DNA from: CAYVXE01 sp964455375
Lineage (GTDB): Bacteria > Zhuqueibacterota > Zhuqueibacteria > Oceanimicrobiales > Oceanimicrobiaceae
Reading direction: 5' to 3'
Assembly: GCA_964455375.1 (NCBI GenBank)
Contig: CAYVXE010000084.1
Location: forward strand, 1 to 19,462
Length of the DNA stretch: 19,462 nucleotides
Below the pieces are notes generated by a model. That model saw only the letters and a list, made by a program, of their open reading frames with translations. It did not search any database and had not been told where the DNA came from. Numbering within the stretch: the stretch's first letter is position 1; every line of letters begins with the position of its first letter. The position numbers were made by a program, and so were the translations under genes. Positions 5,622 through 14,779 of this stretch are shown piece after piece.

Positions 5622-8153
5622 TCAGAATGTATCCAGCAGCTCTCTGATTTTTTTTGACAAAGATTCCTTTGTGTAAGGTTTCTGCAATAAATTAACGTGT
5701 CTGTTTTGCTTAAAATCAATCTCCTTGATTTCCGAGTTAACATCATAACCCGTCACAAAAATAACCGGCAAATGAGGTCTGATGTGACTAATCTTTTTAT
5801 AGGTGTCCGGTCCGCTGTATTTGGGCATAACGACGTCCATAACGACAAGGTCAATTACGTCTTTTCCCTGTTCAAATATTTTTAGAGCATCCATGCCGTT
5901 GGGGGCAGTAATTGTTTTGTATCCCATCCCGTTTAAAATACGCACTGCTACTTTTCGAACCGATACATCGTCTTCGACAATTAAAATGGTCTCGTTCCCA
6001 TATAGATTTGTCATGTCATCTTCCTTGATAATGTTGGGTGCGGTTGTCGCATGGCGCACCGGAAAGTACAATTTAAAATTTGTACCTTTATTTTTAATAC
6101 TATCCAATTGAATAATTCCCTGGTGCTGCTTTACAATTCCATAGACAACAGAAAGACCAAGACCGGTTCCCTTGCTTATTTCTTTCGTTGTGAAAAATGG
6201 TTCAAAAATTCGTTGCTGTATTGCTTTGTCAATTCCGGTTCCTGTATCGATTATTTGTAATTCAACAAAATCTTGGCCTGTTCGTCTACCCTGTTTGTGT
6301 TCAAGAATATCCATTTCTGTAATATTTTGGGTTTTTATTGTGAGCATACCGCCCTTTGCCATTGCATCTCTTGCATTGATACACAAATTGATAACCACTT
6401 GCTGAATCTGGGCTGGATCCGCGTAAATTAGTTTTAAATCCGGCAATAAGGATATTTTTAACTCAATGTTATCGCCAATAATTCGCCTGAGCATATTCAG
6501 CAAGTCTTTTATAGACTCATTTATATTTATAACTTTCGGTTGCATGATTTGTTTACGGCCAAATGCCAGCAATTGGCGGGTTAGCATCGCCGCTCTTTCG
6601 CCGGCTTTTTGAATTTCTTCAACATCTTGCCTGGTTGGATCGTCGATGTCTAAATTATCCATTATGATATCACTGTAGCTGTTAATTGCCGTGAGAAGAT
6701 TGTTGAAGTCATGGGCGATGCCTCCGGCAAATTTACCGATAGCTTCCATTTTCTGTGCATGTAATAGTTGCTGCTCAAGATGTTTTCTTTCAGAAATGTC
6801 GTTTACATGAAGCAGAATTGCTGGCTTGCTCGAGTAATTTATACGGTTAGCTCTGATTTCAACCGGGACTGTCTTCTGATCTTTTGTGTTAATAAAACCT
6901 TCGAAATAATCCTTTGAACCGTTGAACAATTTTCGATAATTCTGAAACATTTCATTGTTGTTTTTTGTGCTTAAAAGGTGCGAATCATTCATCCCTATCA
7001 GGTCATCACGATTTATATGGTGTAAGCGGCAGGCCGCGGGATTTACATCAAGTACATTGCCCTTCAAATCTTTTACAAAAATTGCATTCGGAGAACTTTT
7101 GAATAAATCTTTAAATCTTTTCTCACTTTCTCGTAACGCCTCTTCTGCGCGTTTACGTACCGAAATATCAACAAAACCGGTCAAATAGGCCGGAAGATCA
7201 TCAAACATGATTTTTTGAATTGCACCTGAGACCCATATTTTAGCACCATCCCGCCTGGTAATGCAAGATTCAAAATTGTTTAGTTGATTGTTGTTTTGAA
7301 CGTCATCGGATAAAATTCCGGTTTTGTTTTTAAATTGACCTAAAATTGGTGACGGCTTTCCTATCAGACTTTCGAATCTACGACCCACAAGTGAACAAAA
7401 TGCCTCATTAGCGAAAAGAATGATTGCATCATCATTGGAAATTTCAATTGGAAACGGGGTGGCGCTGGCAATTGCCCAGAGTCTCTCTTCACTTTCCCGC
7501 AGCTTTTTCTCTGTGCGTTTGTTTTCGGTAATATCTCTGGTAACACCCTGCACACCAGTTATTTTGCCATTTTTGTAAATAGGTGAAATGTAAAATTGAA
7601 AGGTAGAAAATTTATTGTCCTTTCTTTCCAAATCTAAAGTGAATCCAATATTTGTGTGATGTTTCAATATATTTTCATAAGCCTTCTGGAGGGAAATTCT
7701 ATCTGTTTCTCGAAGAAATCTCGTTAATTGAGCACCCTGAAGTTCATTGGCTTTGTATCCTAACATGCGTTCACAGGCGGGTGAAACATAGGTAATCGTA
7801 CCTCTGATATCTAACATAAATATCATGTTAAAACTTCGCTCTATGAGACCACGATATTTTTCTTCGCTTTCCCTCATGATCTTCATGTCATGCTCTTTGT
7901 GAATCATAAATTGTCTTGTAAGGAAAATCGTTGTCAGTAATATGACAATCAGAAGAAAATCTGCTATCATGGCAGTATTTAAATTTGGAATGTTGTTTGG
8001 CTGTAAAATGTTACTTTTTAATAGAAGATAGATTAGAAAACCACTGGTAAAACCTATAAAATATTTAAAAATATATTCTTTACTCTTTTTGTAAATAAGA
8101 AGGCTCCATAATATTGAAAGCAATGTAAGAAAAATGATGATTGCGTAAATCAT
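5622..8153 (-). CDS. Membrane hybrid histidine kinase (3 PAS, HisKA, HATPase, receiver)
   Basis: This is an 843-residue hybrid sensor kinase. Three N-terminal hydrophobic segments (about 4-20, 31-48 and 62-79) anchor it with little periplasmic sequence. Three PAS domains follow (about 95-215, 222-335 and 341-455), each ending in a DIT/DIS-type PAC motif. The HisKA H-box GGIAHDFNNLLTAI has phospho-acceptor His481. HATPase_c shows the N-box NLCINARDAM (589-598), G1 DTGTGI (636-641), F-box EPFFTTK and G2 GTGLGL (662-667). A C-terminal receiver (about 722-840) has E727/D728/D729, D773, T801 and K825. All catalytic residues are present. There is no output domain, so the receiver must tune the kinase or pass phosphate through an unseen partner. 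The ATG at 8153 has no clear Shine-Dalgarno sequence. It is divergent from the TPR kinase; the signal may be cytosolic (redox, ligand), sensed by PAS. Confidence 0.96.
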   Translation of the reverse strand: MIYAIIIFLTLLSILWSLLIYKKSKEYIFKYFIGFTSGFLIYLLLKSNILQPNNIPNLNTAMIADFLLIVILLTTIFLTRQFMIHKEHDMKIMRESEEKYRGLIERSFNMIFMLDIRGTITYVSPACERMLGYKANELQGAQLTRFLRETDRISLQKAYENILKHHTNIGFTLDLERKDNKFSTFQFYISPIYKNGKITGVQGVTRDITENKRTEKKLRESEERLWAIASATPFPIEISNDDAIILFANEAFCSLVGRRFESLIGKPSPILGQFKNKTGILSDDVQNNNQLNNFESCITRRDGAKIWVSGAIQKIMFDDLPAYLTGFVDISVRKRAEEALRESEKRFKDLFKSSPNAIFVKDLKGNVLDVNPAACRLHHINRDDLIGMNDSHLLSTKNNNEMFQNYRKLFNGSKDYFEGFINTKDQKTVPVEIRANRINYSSKPAILLHVNDISERKHLEQQLLHAQKMEAIGKFAGGIAHDFNNLLTAINSYSDIIMDNLDIDDPTRQDVEEIQKAGERAAMLTRQLLAFGRKQIMQPKVININESIKDLLNMLRRIIGDNIELKISLLPDLKLIYADPAQIQQVVINLCINARDAMAKGGMLTIKTQNITEMDILEHKQGRRTGQDFVELQIIDTGTGIDKAIQQRIFEPFFTTKEISKGTGLGLSVVYGIVKQHQGIIQLDSIKNKGTNFKLYFPVRHATTAPNIIKEDDMTNLYGNETILIVEDDVSVRKVAVRILNGMGYKTITAPNGMDALKIFEQGKDVIDLVVMDVVMPKYSGPDTYKKISHIRPHLPVIFVTGYDVNSEIKEIDFKQNRHVNLLQKPYTKESLSKKIRELLDTF

Positions 8154-8295
8154 TGTATTGATAAGTGTCTTTGGTTAGTCGGTTCTGTGAAAGTACGTCT
8201 CAATGTTAGATCAAAGCGAATATTATGCCATAATAATAACTGAATTCGCAAGAAACTGATTGTATTAGATAATTTGTTATTATTTTAGTCTTTAC

Positions 8296-8308
8296 GAACG
8301 AATCGTTC
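8296..8308. promoter_or_regulatory. Operator-like palindrome between divergent kinases
   Basis: The perfect palindrome GAACGA-A-TCGTTC lies near the middle of the 299 bp divergent spacer (8154-8452), which otherwise shows only AT-rich DNA. It is suitably placed for a regulator acting on one or both kinase genes; the protein that would bind is unknown. Confidence 0.45.
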
Positions 8309-8452
8309 TATCATTTATTGCGTCAATACATATCGAATTTATTTCGACCTTTGTTTCAAATAGAAACAGTTGTGCTGACTTTGTAAACTCAAGTCAAAAT
8401 TTCACTCGTCATTAATTTTGTTGTCTCAATATTCTATTGTCGAAGTGTTTTT

Positions 8453-10357
8453 ATGTCTGAAAATGTAAAACTATTAGAAAACAAATTAAGATTGCTAAAA
8501 AATCCTGATACGAAGGAAGGGATAGACATACGAAATGAGCTGGCCTGGGAATTAGGATATAGCGATTTGAAACGCGGTTATGAACTCAGTAAAACTGCTT
8601 ACGAGTATTCTAAAAAGAAATCATATAAATACGGACTTGCTTTTAGCAAACTAAATATGGGTTTTTATTATTACACACAACCTGATTTTGCTTCAGCATT
8701 AAAACATTGTCGCCGCGCCTTAAAAATATTTATGGAGATAAACAATAAAAATCAGCAAGGGAATACATTGTCAATCCTCGGACTGATTTACTGGAGTCTT
8801 GGAAATTTTGGTTTGGCTTTTGAGAAATTACATGAAAGTGAAAGTATTTTTAAGGAAACAAAAAATGATAAACGATTGCCCTGGACCTTGACAACGTTAG
8901 GCGGAATTTACCACAGTCTGGGAGATTATAAAAAAGCTTTGGACTATCAAATTCAAAGTCTAACGTTGTTCCGAAAGACCCATAATAAGTTGGGTGAAGC
9001 GCGGTCGCTTACCGGAATTGGCTCGGTTTATCAAAACATGAAAAAATATGATGACGCTTTGCTGCATCAAAAGGCAAGCCTGGTGCTCTTTAAAGAACTT
9101 GGTAGTAATATTGGAGTTTCACGGACATACAATGATATGGGGGTTGTTTATCAGAATCTTGGTGCCTATGAGAAATCTCTGAAATACCACAATCGCAGCT
9201 TAAAGATTCGGGAAAAATTAAACAACAAAAATATTGAACTGACGAGTCTGTTAAACCTTGGGAAACTTTACGTTGAGATGAAACGCCCGGACGATGCTTT
9301 GAATGTTTTGTTAAAAGCACTAAAGTTTGCCCGTGAATTTGACTCCAGGCCCAAACTTTATAAAGTCCACAAAGTTTTAGCAGAAGTTTACGAGCAAAAA
9401 AATAATTTAAAAAAGGCGCTGCACCATTTGAAGGCACATCAGGAAGTGAAGGAAGATGTCTTTAACAACGAGATGAGCACCAAGTTGAAAAATGCTGAGA
9501 TTCAGCACGAGGTGGAAAAGTCTGAGAAAGAAGCAGAAATTCACCGATTGAAAAACATAGAATTAAAACAGGCCCTGGACAATTTACGTGTGACTCAGGT
9601 GCAATTGATCGAGTCCGAAAAGATGGCGGCTCTTGGTCAGTTTACAGCTGGCATTACCCATGAAATTAATAATCCCGTTGCCGCGGTAAAAAGTTCAGCG
9701 GATTTATTAAAACGTGGTTTGGTAAAAGTGCAACAACTACTACAATCTGCAGACTCTTTTAATGAAATACTGGAGAATAAAATTTTTAAAAAAACCGTCG
9801 AAATGCTCAGCGCTAATTTCGATATCATAGATTCTGCTATAGAGAGAATTTCTACTATCGTTAGGAGTTTAAAAGTTTTTACCAGAATTGATGAAGCCCA
9901 ATTTAAGAAGGCCGATATTCACAAAGGTCTTGACAGCGTTATTATGCTGCTTGGACATGAACTTAAACGCGGTGTGAAAATTGTTAAGGAATACGGAAAT
10001 CTACCAAAAATATATCATTATCCCTACCAAATGAATCAAGTTTTTCTAACCTTATTACGGAACGCGAATCAAGCCGTGGACAATAATGGTGTAATTGTCA
10101 TTAAAACCTGCACGCAAGGTAATAATATTTGCATCACGATCTCGGATAACGGAAAAGGAATACCTGAAAATGTGCGCCGGAATTTATTCGAATTAAATTT
10201 TAAATCAAATCATTCCAGAATTAGTTTTGGGCTCGGAATGTTTAATGCGTATACGATCATTAAGAAACATAACGGTTCTATTATTATAAACAGTGCTGAA
10301 GGGAAAGGGTCTGAATTTATTATAACCTTGCCACAAATGAATTCACTTGTTTTTTAG
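8453..10357 (+). CDS. Soluble TPR-repeat sensor histidine kinase
   Basis: This 634-residue kinase has no signal peptide or membrane helix. About seven tetratricopeptide repeats of roughly 40 residues cover 60-336 (NxGxxYxxxGxYxxALxxxxxSL pattern, e.g. LGGIYHSLGDYKKALDYQ). A charged coiled coil (about 337-390) leads to HisKA with ESEKMAALGQFTAGITHEINNP and phospho-acceptor His403. The HATPase_c domain has N-box LLRNANQAV, G1 ISDNGKGIP and a G2-like FGLGMF; the F-box LNFKSNHS differs from the usual PFFTTK. TPR arrays bind other proteins, so the input is probably a protein partner rather than an extracellular ligand. No receiver or response regulator is adjacent, so it is an orphan that may feed a distant regulator or the neighbouring hybrid kinase. 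There is no clear Shine-Dalgarno sequence before the ATG. Confidence 0.94.
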   Translation: MSENVKLLENKLRLLKNPDTKEGIDIRNELAWELGYSDLKRGYELSKTAYEYSKKKSYKYGLAFSKLNMGFYYYTQPDFASALKHCRRALKIFMEINNKNQQGNTLSILGLIYWSLGNFGLAFEKLHESESIFKETKNDKRLPWTLTTLGGIYHSLGDYKKALDYQIQSLTLFRKTHNKLGEARSLTGIGSVYQNMKKYDDALLHQKASLVLFKELGSNIGVSRTYNDMGVVYQNLGAYEKSLKYHNRSLKIREKLNNKNIELTSLLNLGKLYVEMKRPDDALNVLLKALKFAREFDSRPKLYKVHKVLAEVYEQKNNLKKALHHLKAHQEVKEDVFNNEMSTKLKNAEIQHEVEKSEKEAEIHRLKNIELKQALDNLRVTQVQLIESEKMAALGQFTAGITHEINNPVAAVKSSADLLKRGLVKVQQLLQSADSFNEILENKIFKKTVEMLSANFDIIDSAIERISTIVRSLKVFTRIDEAQFKKADIHKGLDSVIMLLGHELKRGVKIVKEYGNLPKIYHYPYQMNQVFLTLLRNANQAVDNNGVIVIKTCTQGNNICITISDNGKGIPENVRRNLFELNFKSNHSRISFGLGMFNAYTIIKKHNGSIIINSAEGKGSEFIITLPQMNSLVF

Positions 10358-10365
10358 TCTCAAAA

Positions 10366-10395
10366 AAAAGACCTCTTCCTGTGAAGAGGTCTTTT
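10366..10395 (+). terminator. Strong rho-independent terminator after the TPR kinase
   Basis: A perfect 13 bp stem, AAAAGACCTCTTC (10366-10378) and GAAGAGGTCTTTT (10383-10395), has a 4 nt loop. The A and T tracts allow action in both directions, so it may also stop transcription from the converging minus-strand gene. Confidence 0.95.
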
Positions 10396-10419
10396 CGGTT
10401 GGTGGGTATAGAAATCGTT

Positions 10420-10548
10420 GCGACTGTCCCAAAAGTAGTTTCCTGCCTCAGCCTGAGTGGAATCTGAGGCTGTAACCCATTGTTTATAAATTAAGTTTCA
10501 CCTGCGCTCAACATGAAGATTTAATTAAGTTCCACTTTTTCGACAGTC
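10420..10548. mobile_element. MITE-like or IS-remnant element with terminal inverted repeats
   Basis: The left end reads GCGACTGTCCCAAAAGTAG. The reverse complement of the right end reads GACTGTCGAAAAAGTGG, so about 15 of the outer 18 bases match. The element is flanked by TCGTT on both sides (10415-10419 and 10549-10553), as expected of a 5 bp target duplication. An internal hairpin GCCTCAG/CTGAGGC is present and there is no ORF. At about 129 bp it is a non-autonomous element or a solo pair of IS ends; I cannot assign the family. It inserted right at the stop codon of the minus-strand gene beyond it without breaking the frame. Confidence 0.6.
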
Positions 10549-10551
10549 TCG

Positions 10552-11043
10552 TTAGATTATTTCTTTGGGCAATACTTGGGACAGAGTGATCTTTTTGACA
10601 GCATGCACATTGTAAGCACTTACAAGGTCCAGGAGATCTGCTTTATATTTGGATAGATTTTCTAAGACATTTAAGTCGTGCTTCATTTCAATTAATTTGT
10701 CTCCTATTTTGTCGAAATAGTAGGTTGACATCGTATCTGCAATCAGCGAGCGAACAGCCTTTTCTGCCTTCTTGTTTGAGACCGGAGGAGTTGTTTTTTG
10801 GGTTTTCTGTTTTACTTGAAGCTGGTTTAGATTTTTTTCTAATTGTTTATTGATTCCAACATAGTCAAGTTCAGCGATATTAAAAACGGAATTTGCAAAA
10901 TTATTTCGTAAATACCTCTCCACTAATTCCCGTTCGCCGGAAGAAATTTCTCTGTGAGATGTATATTTTAAAGAATTATGTTCTTCATCATTGTGAACTT
11001 GAATCATCAGGTCGGAATTGGAAAAGTAGAATAATTCTTTCAT
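10552..11043 (-). CDS. Hypothetical protein, 163 residues
   Basis: I do not recognise this protein. It is soluble, charged and mostly helical in appearance. The N-terminal 60 residues (MKELFYFSNSDLMIQV ...) look like a small alpha/beta piece. A Lys/Gln/Thr-rich linker lies at about 72-92, followed by a helical C-terminal region (93-163) with heptad-like hydrophobic spacing (KIGDKLIEMKHDLNVLENLSKYKADLLDLV), suggestive of a coiled coil. There are no Cys residues, signal peptide or membrane segment. The weak ribosome site GTGAG lies upstream of the ATG. Its stop codon abuts the MITE-like element. It is in the same direction as the fusion gene but about 240 bp away, with a possible weak terminator between. 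Coding status rests on length and natural composition. Confidence 0.65.
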   Translation of the reverse strand: MKELFYFSNSDLMIQVHNDEEHNSLKYTSHREISSGERELVERYLRNNFANSVFNIAELDYVGINKQLEKNLNQLQVKQKTQKTTPPVSNKKAEKAVRSLIADTMSTYYFDKIGDKLIEMKHDLNVLENLSKYKADLLDLVSAYNVHAVKKITLSQVLPKEII

Positions 11044-11180
11044 GGTTTCTCACTTTGTATGTTAATATTGTCATATTTGTTGCTAATAGTTAACAAACAC
11101 TGTGCCAAAGACATCTTTTGATTATTTAAAGTCTTTAGAAATAAGAGATTAAAAAAGTATATGCTAACGGCTTTTCCATG

Positions 11181-11205
11181 AAAAAAGAAACAGTATTCTG
11201 TTTTT
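11181..11205 (-). terminator. Possible weak terminator after the fusion gene
   Basis: On the minus strand a 6 bp stem AAACAG/CTGTTT with a 4 nt loop (11188-11203) is followed by C and a run of T. The stem is short and AT-rich, so this is only a candidate. The rest of the spacer 11044-11281 shows nothing else recognisable. Confidence 0.4.
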
Positions 11206-11281
11206 CGGTGATGCATCCAAATTATTGTGATACACAGGATCAGACAACGATGTATAACCAAAAGTCTGGATCAAACTGAGT

Positions 11282-14200
11282 TTATTTGCAGGGTAAAAAA
11301 CGCACCGTGGTTTCCATCTCTTTTAAAGCATCCGCCAAGGCCATTAAGGTAATTTGAATGTCTTCTTCCGACGTAGTATGTGATAACGAAAATCGAACGG
11401 CACAGTGTGCCTCCTCAACAGATTTTCCCATCGCCAGGAGGACATGCGTCGGATCGGGAGACCCGGATTTACAAGCTGAGCCTGATGAGAGCGAAATTCC
11501 ATGCTGGTCAAGGGCTACGACAAGGGATTCTCCACGTAATTCAGGCAATGTCATATTCAGTGTGTTGGGCAAGCGATTTTCCGGGTGACCGTTCATTTTC
11601 GCCGCTGGGATTAATTGGTAAATGCCTTCCTCTAAAAGGTCTCTGAGTTTTTGCATTTGTAAAGCATCCCTGACTGAAGTCTGTGCCAACTCAGCAGCTT
11701 TACCGAATCCGACAATTGTCGGAACATTTTCAGTACCTGCACGCAAACCGGATTCCTGCTTTCCACCATGAACAAGGGCTTCAATTTCGACGCCCTTTTT
11801 TACAACAAGTGCACCGATGCCTTTTGCAGCGTGGAATTTATGTCCGGAGATACTGAGCAAATCCACCCCCAATTCCCGAAAATCAACATTTATTTTACCT
11901 ATAGCCTGAACAGCATCGGTATGAAACAAGACGCCGCGTTCATGTGCAATTGAACACATCTCTTTCACCGGTAGAATCGTTCCAACCTCATTGTTGGCCA
12001 TCATAACAGATACAAGAATTGTTTTTTCGGTGATGGTTTGATAGAGCTGTTGCGGGGAAATCCATCCCCGGCTATCGGGTCTGAGGTAGGTTACCCTGAA
12101 TCCCATGGATTCAAGAAAACGGCAGGTATTCAAAATAGCAGGATGTTCGATTGCCGTTGTGATGATATGGTTACCTTTTCCCCGATGTTTAAAGGCAATT
12201 CCTTTAATGGCCAGATTGTCCGCCTCTGAACCACCGCCGGTAAACACAATGCGTCTCGGCCTGGTGTGGAGCAGTGTGGAGAGCTGACGTCTGGCTTTTT
12301 CGACCCCTTCTTTAGCATCGCGCCCGGTGCTGTGGATACTCGATGGATTCCCATAAAATGTTTCCAAATAAGGAAGCATCGCTTCTTTTACCGCTGGGGA
12401 GATTTCCGTCGTAGCATTATTGTCGAGATAAATTTGGCGAGTGGGTTTTGGTTTCGTGATGGTGTTATTGATTAGAATCGGGCCGCAACTGTTTGTCAAT
12501 CGCGATATTGACTGTTTATCCTTTTCGCTTCCAGACTCTATTTTTACCAGTTCACAAAGGAGCGCTTTGTAAACAGGAAATCCGGAAATTTTATCGTAAT
12601 TGTGAATGTCGGTCAGCTCGTTAACATTTCTTTCTTTCCAGGCATCGGGCCCCACCGCGCAACCGCCACCCATATTACATTCGATAGCTCCCTTGATGAT
12701 GCTGTCCGTTACCCGTGCCCGAAATTGTACGGAACCCCGTGGCGTTCGCACTTCCACAAGATCACCGCTTTTGATATCCCTTTCAGCGGCATCTTCAAAG
12801 TGGATTTCAACAGTAGGTTCAGGATTGTCTTTTACAAGTCCTTTGATGCCATGATGTTGTGAACGAAAATCCGTATGCGGTCGGGCGCCGGAGTTAAAAA
12901 CCAATGGGAACCCCTGCGCCAATTGTGGATTTGCCTGCGGCCCTTCTTTCGGTTCGATATATTTTGGTAATGGCTCATATCCATAGTCATCGAGAATGGT
13001 AGACCAGATTTCGAATTTTCCGGAAGGTGTTTCAAAACCCGGTTTACCATCCTTACGCAAATGCCCCTTTTGCCATTTTTTATATTCCATCATTGAGGTT
13101 GGTAATTTTACCCAGCCGCCAGATTCCTTGATTTGCTCAACGGTATACCCTGAGCCCTTGAGTGCAAATTGCAGCAGTTCTTCTTCTGTTTGTGGATAAA
13201 GATGGCCGTATCCAAGGCGTTTCGCTAATTCAGCCATGATTAAGTAATCATTTCTCGCTTCCCCGACCGGTTCGATCAGTTTTTCCCGCAAGCGGAAAAC
13301 CGGGCCGTAAACCATATATGAATCGATTTCAAACATTGTTGTCGCCGGAAGCACAACATCGGCATACGCTGCATCAGATGTTAATTGCCGGTCAATACAA
13401 ACCAGAAAACCCAATTTTGCCAATGTCTCCCGCCATACCTGCGTTTGCGGCCAGGACGTGAGGATGGATGCCCCATGAATGATCAGCCCGCGAATTCTGT
13501 ATGGATCGCTGTTCAATACAGAATCAACCAGTCCGGATGCATGGGATTCGCCGCGATAATCGCTGTAAATTGGAATCTTATCTCTTGCTACAGCCAAATC
13601 GATATTCGGATTGGCCAGATTGCAGGAGCGGTTAATGGGAAAGTGAGAATCAAGCATTGCGAGGCCGATACCTCCGGGAACATCTAATTGACCGGCGAGT
13701 GCAAAAAGCGTTAAAACTGCACGGATGGCCTGAATGCCACTGTTGGAATACTCTAATCCCGTATACATGACAGGGCAGGAACCTGTGGCATTGCAAATCC
13801 TTCTGGCCAATTGTCGAATCGTTTCCGCCGCAACACCTGTGATATTTTCAACCGTTTCCGGGTGAAAATGCTGAACATACGTGGCCAGTTCTTCAAAGCC
13901 GTGACACCAGTTTGTGGCAAAGTCTTCATCAAACAAATCTTCCTCAATCATAACATCAATCATGCTCAATGCGAGGGCGCCATCGGTCCCCGGACGGATG
14001 GGAATCCATTCAGCACCGGTGCGGGTAACCGTATCCGTCTTTCTGGGGTCAATAACCACAATATCGGCGCCTCTTTTGGCGGCAGCTTCAAGGCGGGACA
14101 TGTCCAGCGGCGGTGAATCTGTAGCCGGATTTGCGCCCCAAACGACAAGAAGTTCCGAATTTTCCATGTCGGTAAACATATTCACCAGCATGCGTCCCAT

Positions 14201-14707
14201 GGTGACGTGCGGGGCAATCATCGCAAAGGAAACGTAGCACAAAGCGCCCACTCCCATGGTATTGGGAGAACCGAATGGAAACAAAATGTTCGAAGCAGAT
14301 GAAACTGCTACGTCTTTCGGCTGGTACATATCACAAAGCGACAGTTCGAAGGCGCCACGACCGGTGTAAATAGCCACAGCTTCCGGGCCGGATTCTTGCT
14401 TGATGCGATTCAGATTCTCAACGATAATGTCATACGCTTCATCCCAGGAAATGCGTTCAAACTCATGTGTACCTTTCGGACCGACTCTTTTCATGGGATA
14501 TTTCAGTCTATGTTCCGAATAAATGATTTCAGGCGCGTGCTGGCCGCGACGGCAAATCATACCAAGGGAATGACTTTCATCCTGTCGGATATCGATGATT
14601 CGGCCATCCTTTTTGCCGACTTCTACCCAGCAGCCGGCAGGGCAGATACCGCAAATGCCCTTTACCCATTGGACGTCCTGTGAATGAGCACGTTTATTTT
14701 TAGACAT
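11282..14707 (-). CDS. Fusion: molybdopterin oxidoreductase + cysteine desulfurase
   Basis: This 1141-residue polypeptide holds two complete enzymes. Residues 1-720 are a DMSO-reductase-family molybdopterin oxidoreductase. The [4Fe-4S] motif is C19-x2-C22-x3-C26-x25-C52. A likely Mo/W-ligand Cys157 lies in GVGALCYVS after FGSPNTMG. MGD-binding stretches include VVWGANPATDSPP, VVIDPRKT and RPGTDGALAL, and there is a C-terminal dinucleotide-binding domain (about 600-720). The FDH-type His after the ligand Cys is Tyr here, so formate is not a safe substrate guess. A 37-residue linker joins residues 758-1141, a NifS/IscS-type PLP cysteine desulfurase: YLDNNATT, the PLP-side EHPA, PLP Lys957 in SGHKFH, and catalytic Cys1079 in SSGSACKSG. 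There is no Tat signal, so it is cytoplasmic. The start is supported by AAGGA before the ATG. No stop codon or Met marks the junction. Desulfurases give sulfur to Mo-bisMGD enzymes through FdhD, so self-supply of sulfur is the natural inference. Confidence 0.95.
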   Translation of the reverse strand: MSKNKRAHSQDVQWVKGICGICPAGCWVEVGKKDGRIIDIRQDESHSLGMICRRGQHAPEIIYSEHRLKYPMKRVGPKGTHEFERISWDEAYDIIVENLNRIKQESGPEAVAIYTGRGAFELSLCDMYQPKDVAVSSASNILFPFGSPNTMGVGALCYVSFAMIAPHVTMGRMLVNMFTDMENSELLVVWGANPATDSPPLDMSRLEAAAKRGADIVVIDPRKTDTVTRTGAEWIPIRPGTDGALALSMIDVMIEEDLFDEDFATNWCHGFEELATYVQHFHPETVENITGVAAETIRQLARRICNATGSCPVMYTGLEYSNSGIQAIRAVLTLFALAGQLDVPGGIGLAMLDSHFPINRSCNLANPNIDLAVARDKIPIYSDYRGESHASGLVDSVLNSDPYRIRGLIIHGASILTSWPQTQVWRETLAKLGFLVCIDRQLTSDAAYADVVLPATTMFEIDSYMVYGPVFRLREKLIEPVGEARNDYLIMAELAKRLGYGHLYPQTEEELLQFALKGSGYTVEQIKESGGWVKLPTSMMEYKKWQKGHLRKDGKPGFETPSGKFEIWSTILDDYGYEPLPKYIEPKEGPQANPQLAQGFPLVFNSGARPHTDFRSQHHGIKGLVKDNPEPTVEIHFEDAAERDIKSGDLVEVRTPRGSVQFRARVTDSIIKGAIECNMGGGCAVGPDAWKERNVNELTDIHNYDKISGFPVYKALLCELVKIESGSEKDKQSISRLTNSCGPILINNTITKPKPTRQIYLDNNATTEISPAVKEAMLPYLETFYGNPSSIHSTGRDAKEGVEKARRQLSTLLHTRPRRIVFTGGGSEADNLAIKGIAFKHRGKGNHIITTAIEHPAILNTCRFLESMGFRVTYLRPDSRGWISPQQLYQTITEKTILVSVMMANNEVGTILPVKEMCSIAHERGVLFHTDAVQAIGKINVDFRELGVDLLSISGHKFHAAKGIGALVVKKGVEIEALVHGGKQESGLRAGTENVPTIVGFGKAAELAQTSVRDALQMQKLRDLLEEGIYQLIPAAKMNGHPENRLPNTLNMTLPELRGESLVVALDQHGISLSSGSACKSGSPDPTHVLLAMGKSVEEAHCAVRFSLSHTTSEEDIQITLMALADALKEMETTVRFLPCK

Positions 14708-14779
14708 GATATTTCCTTAATGTTTAACAGAGGGACGGTAAAACAATTTACACGGTAAAATTATTTCGCAAATATGGTA

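Noticed and set aside
12436..12546. Possibility that the desulfurase is a separate gene with its own start.
   Set aside because: The linker is in frame, has no Met before YLDNNATT and no stop codon between the two enzymes, so a fusion is the direct reading. A rare alternative start codon is not excluded.
11358..14683. Many plus-strand open frames opposite the fusion gene.
   Set aside because: They are antisense shadows of a long, clearly conserved coding frame, have low-complexity translations and carry no ribosome sites or recognisable domains.
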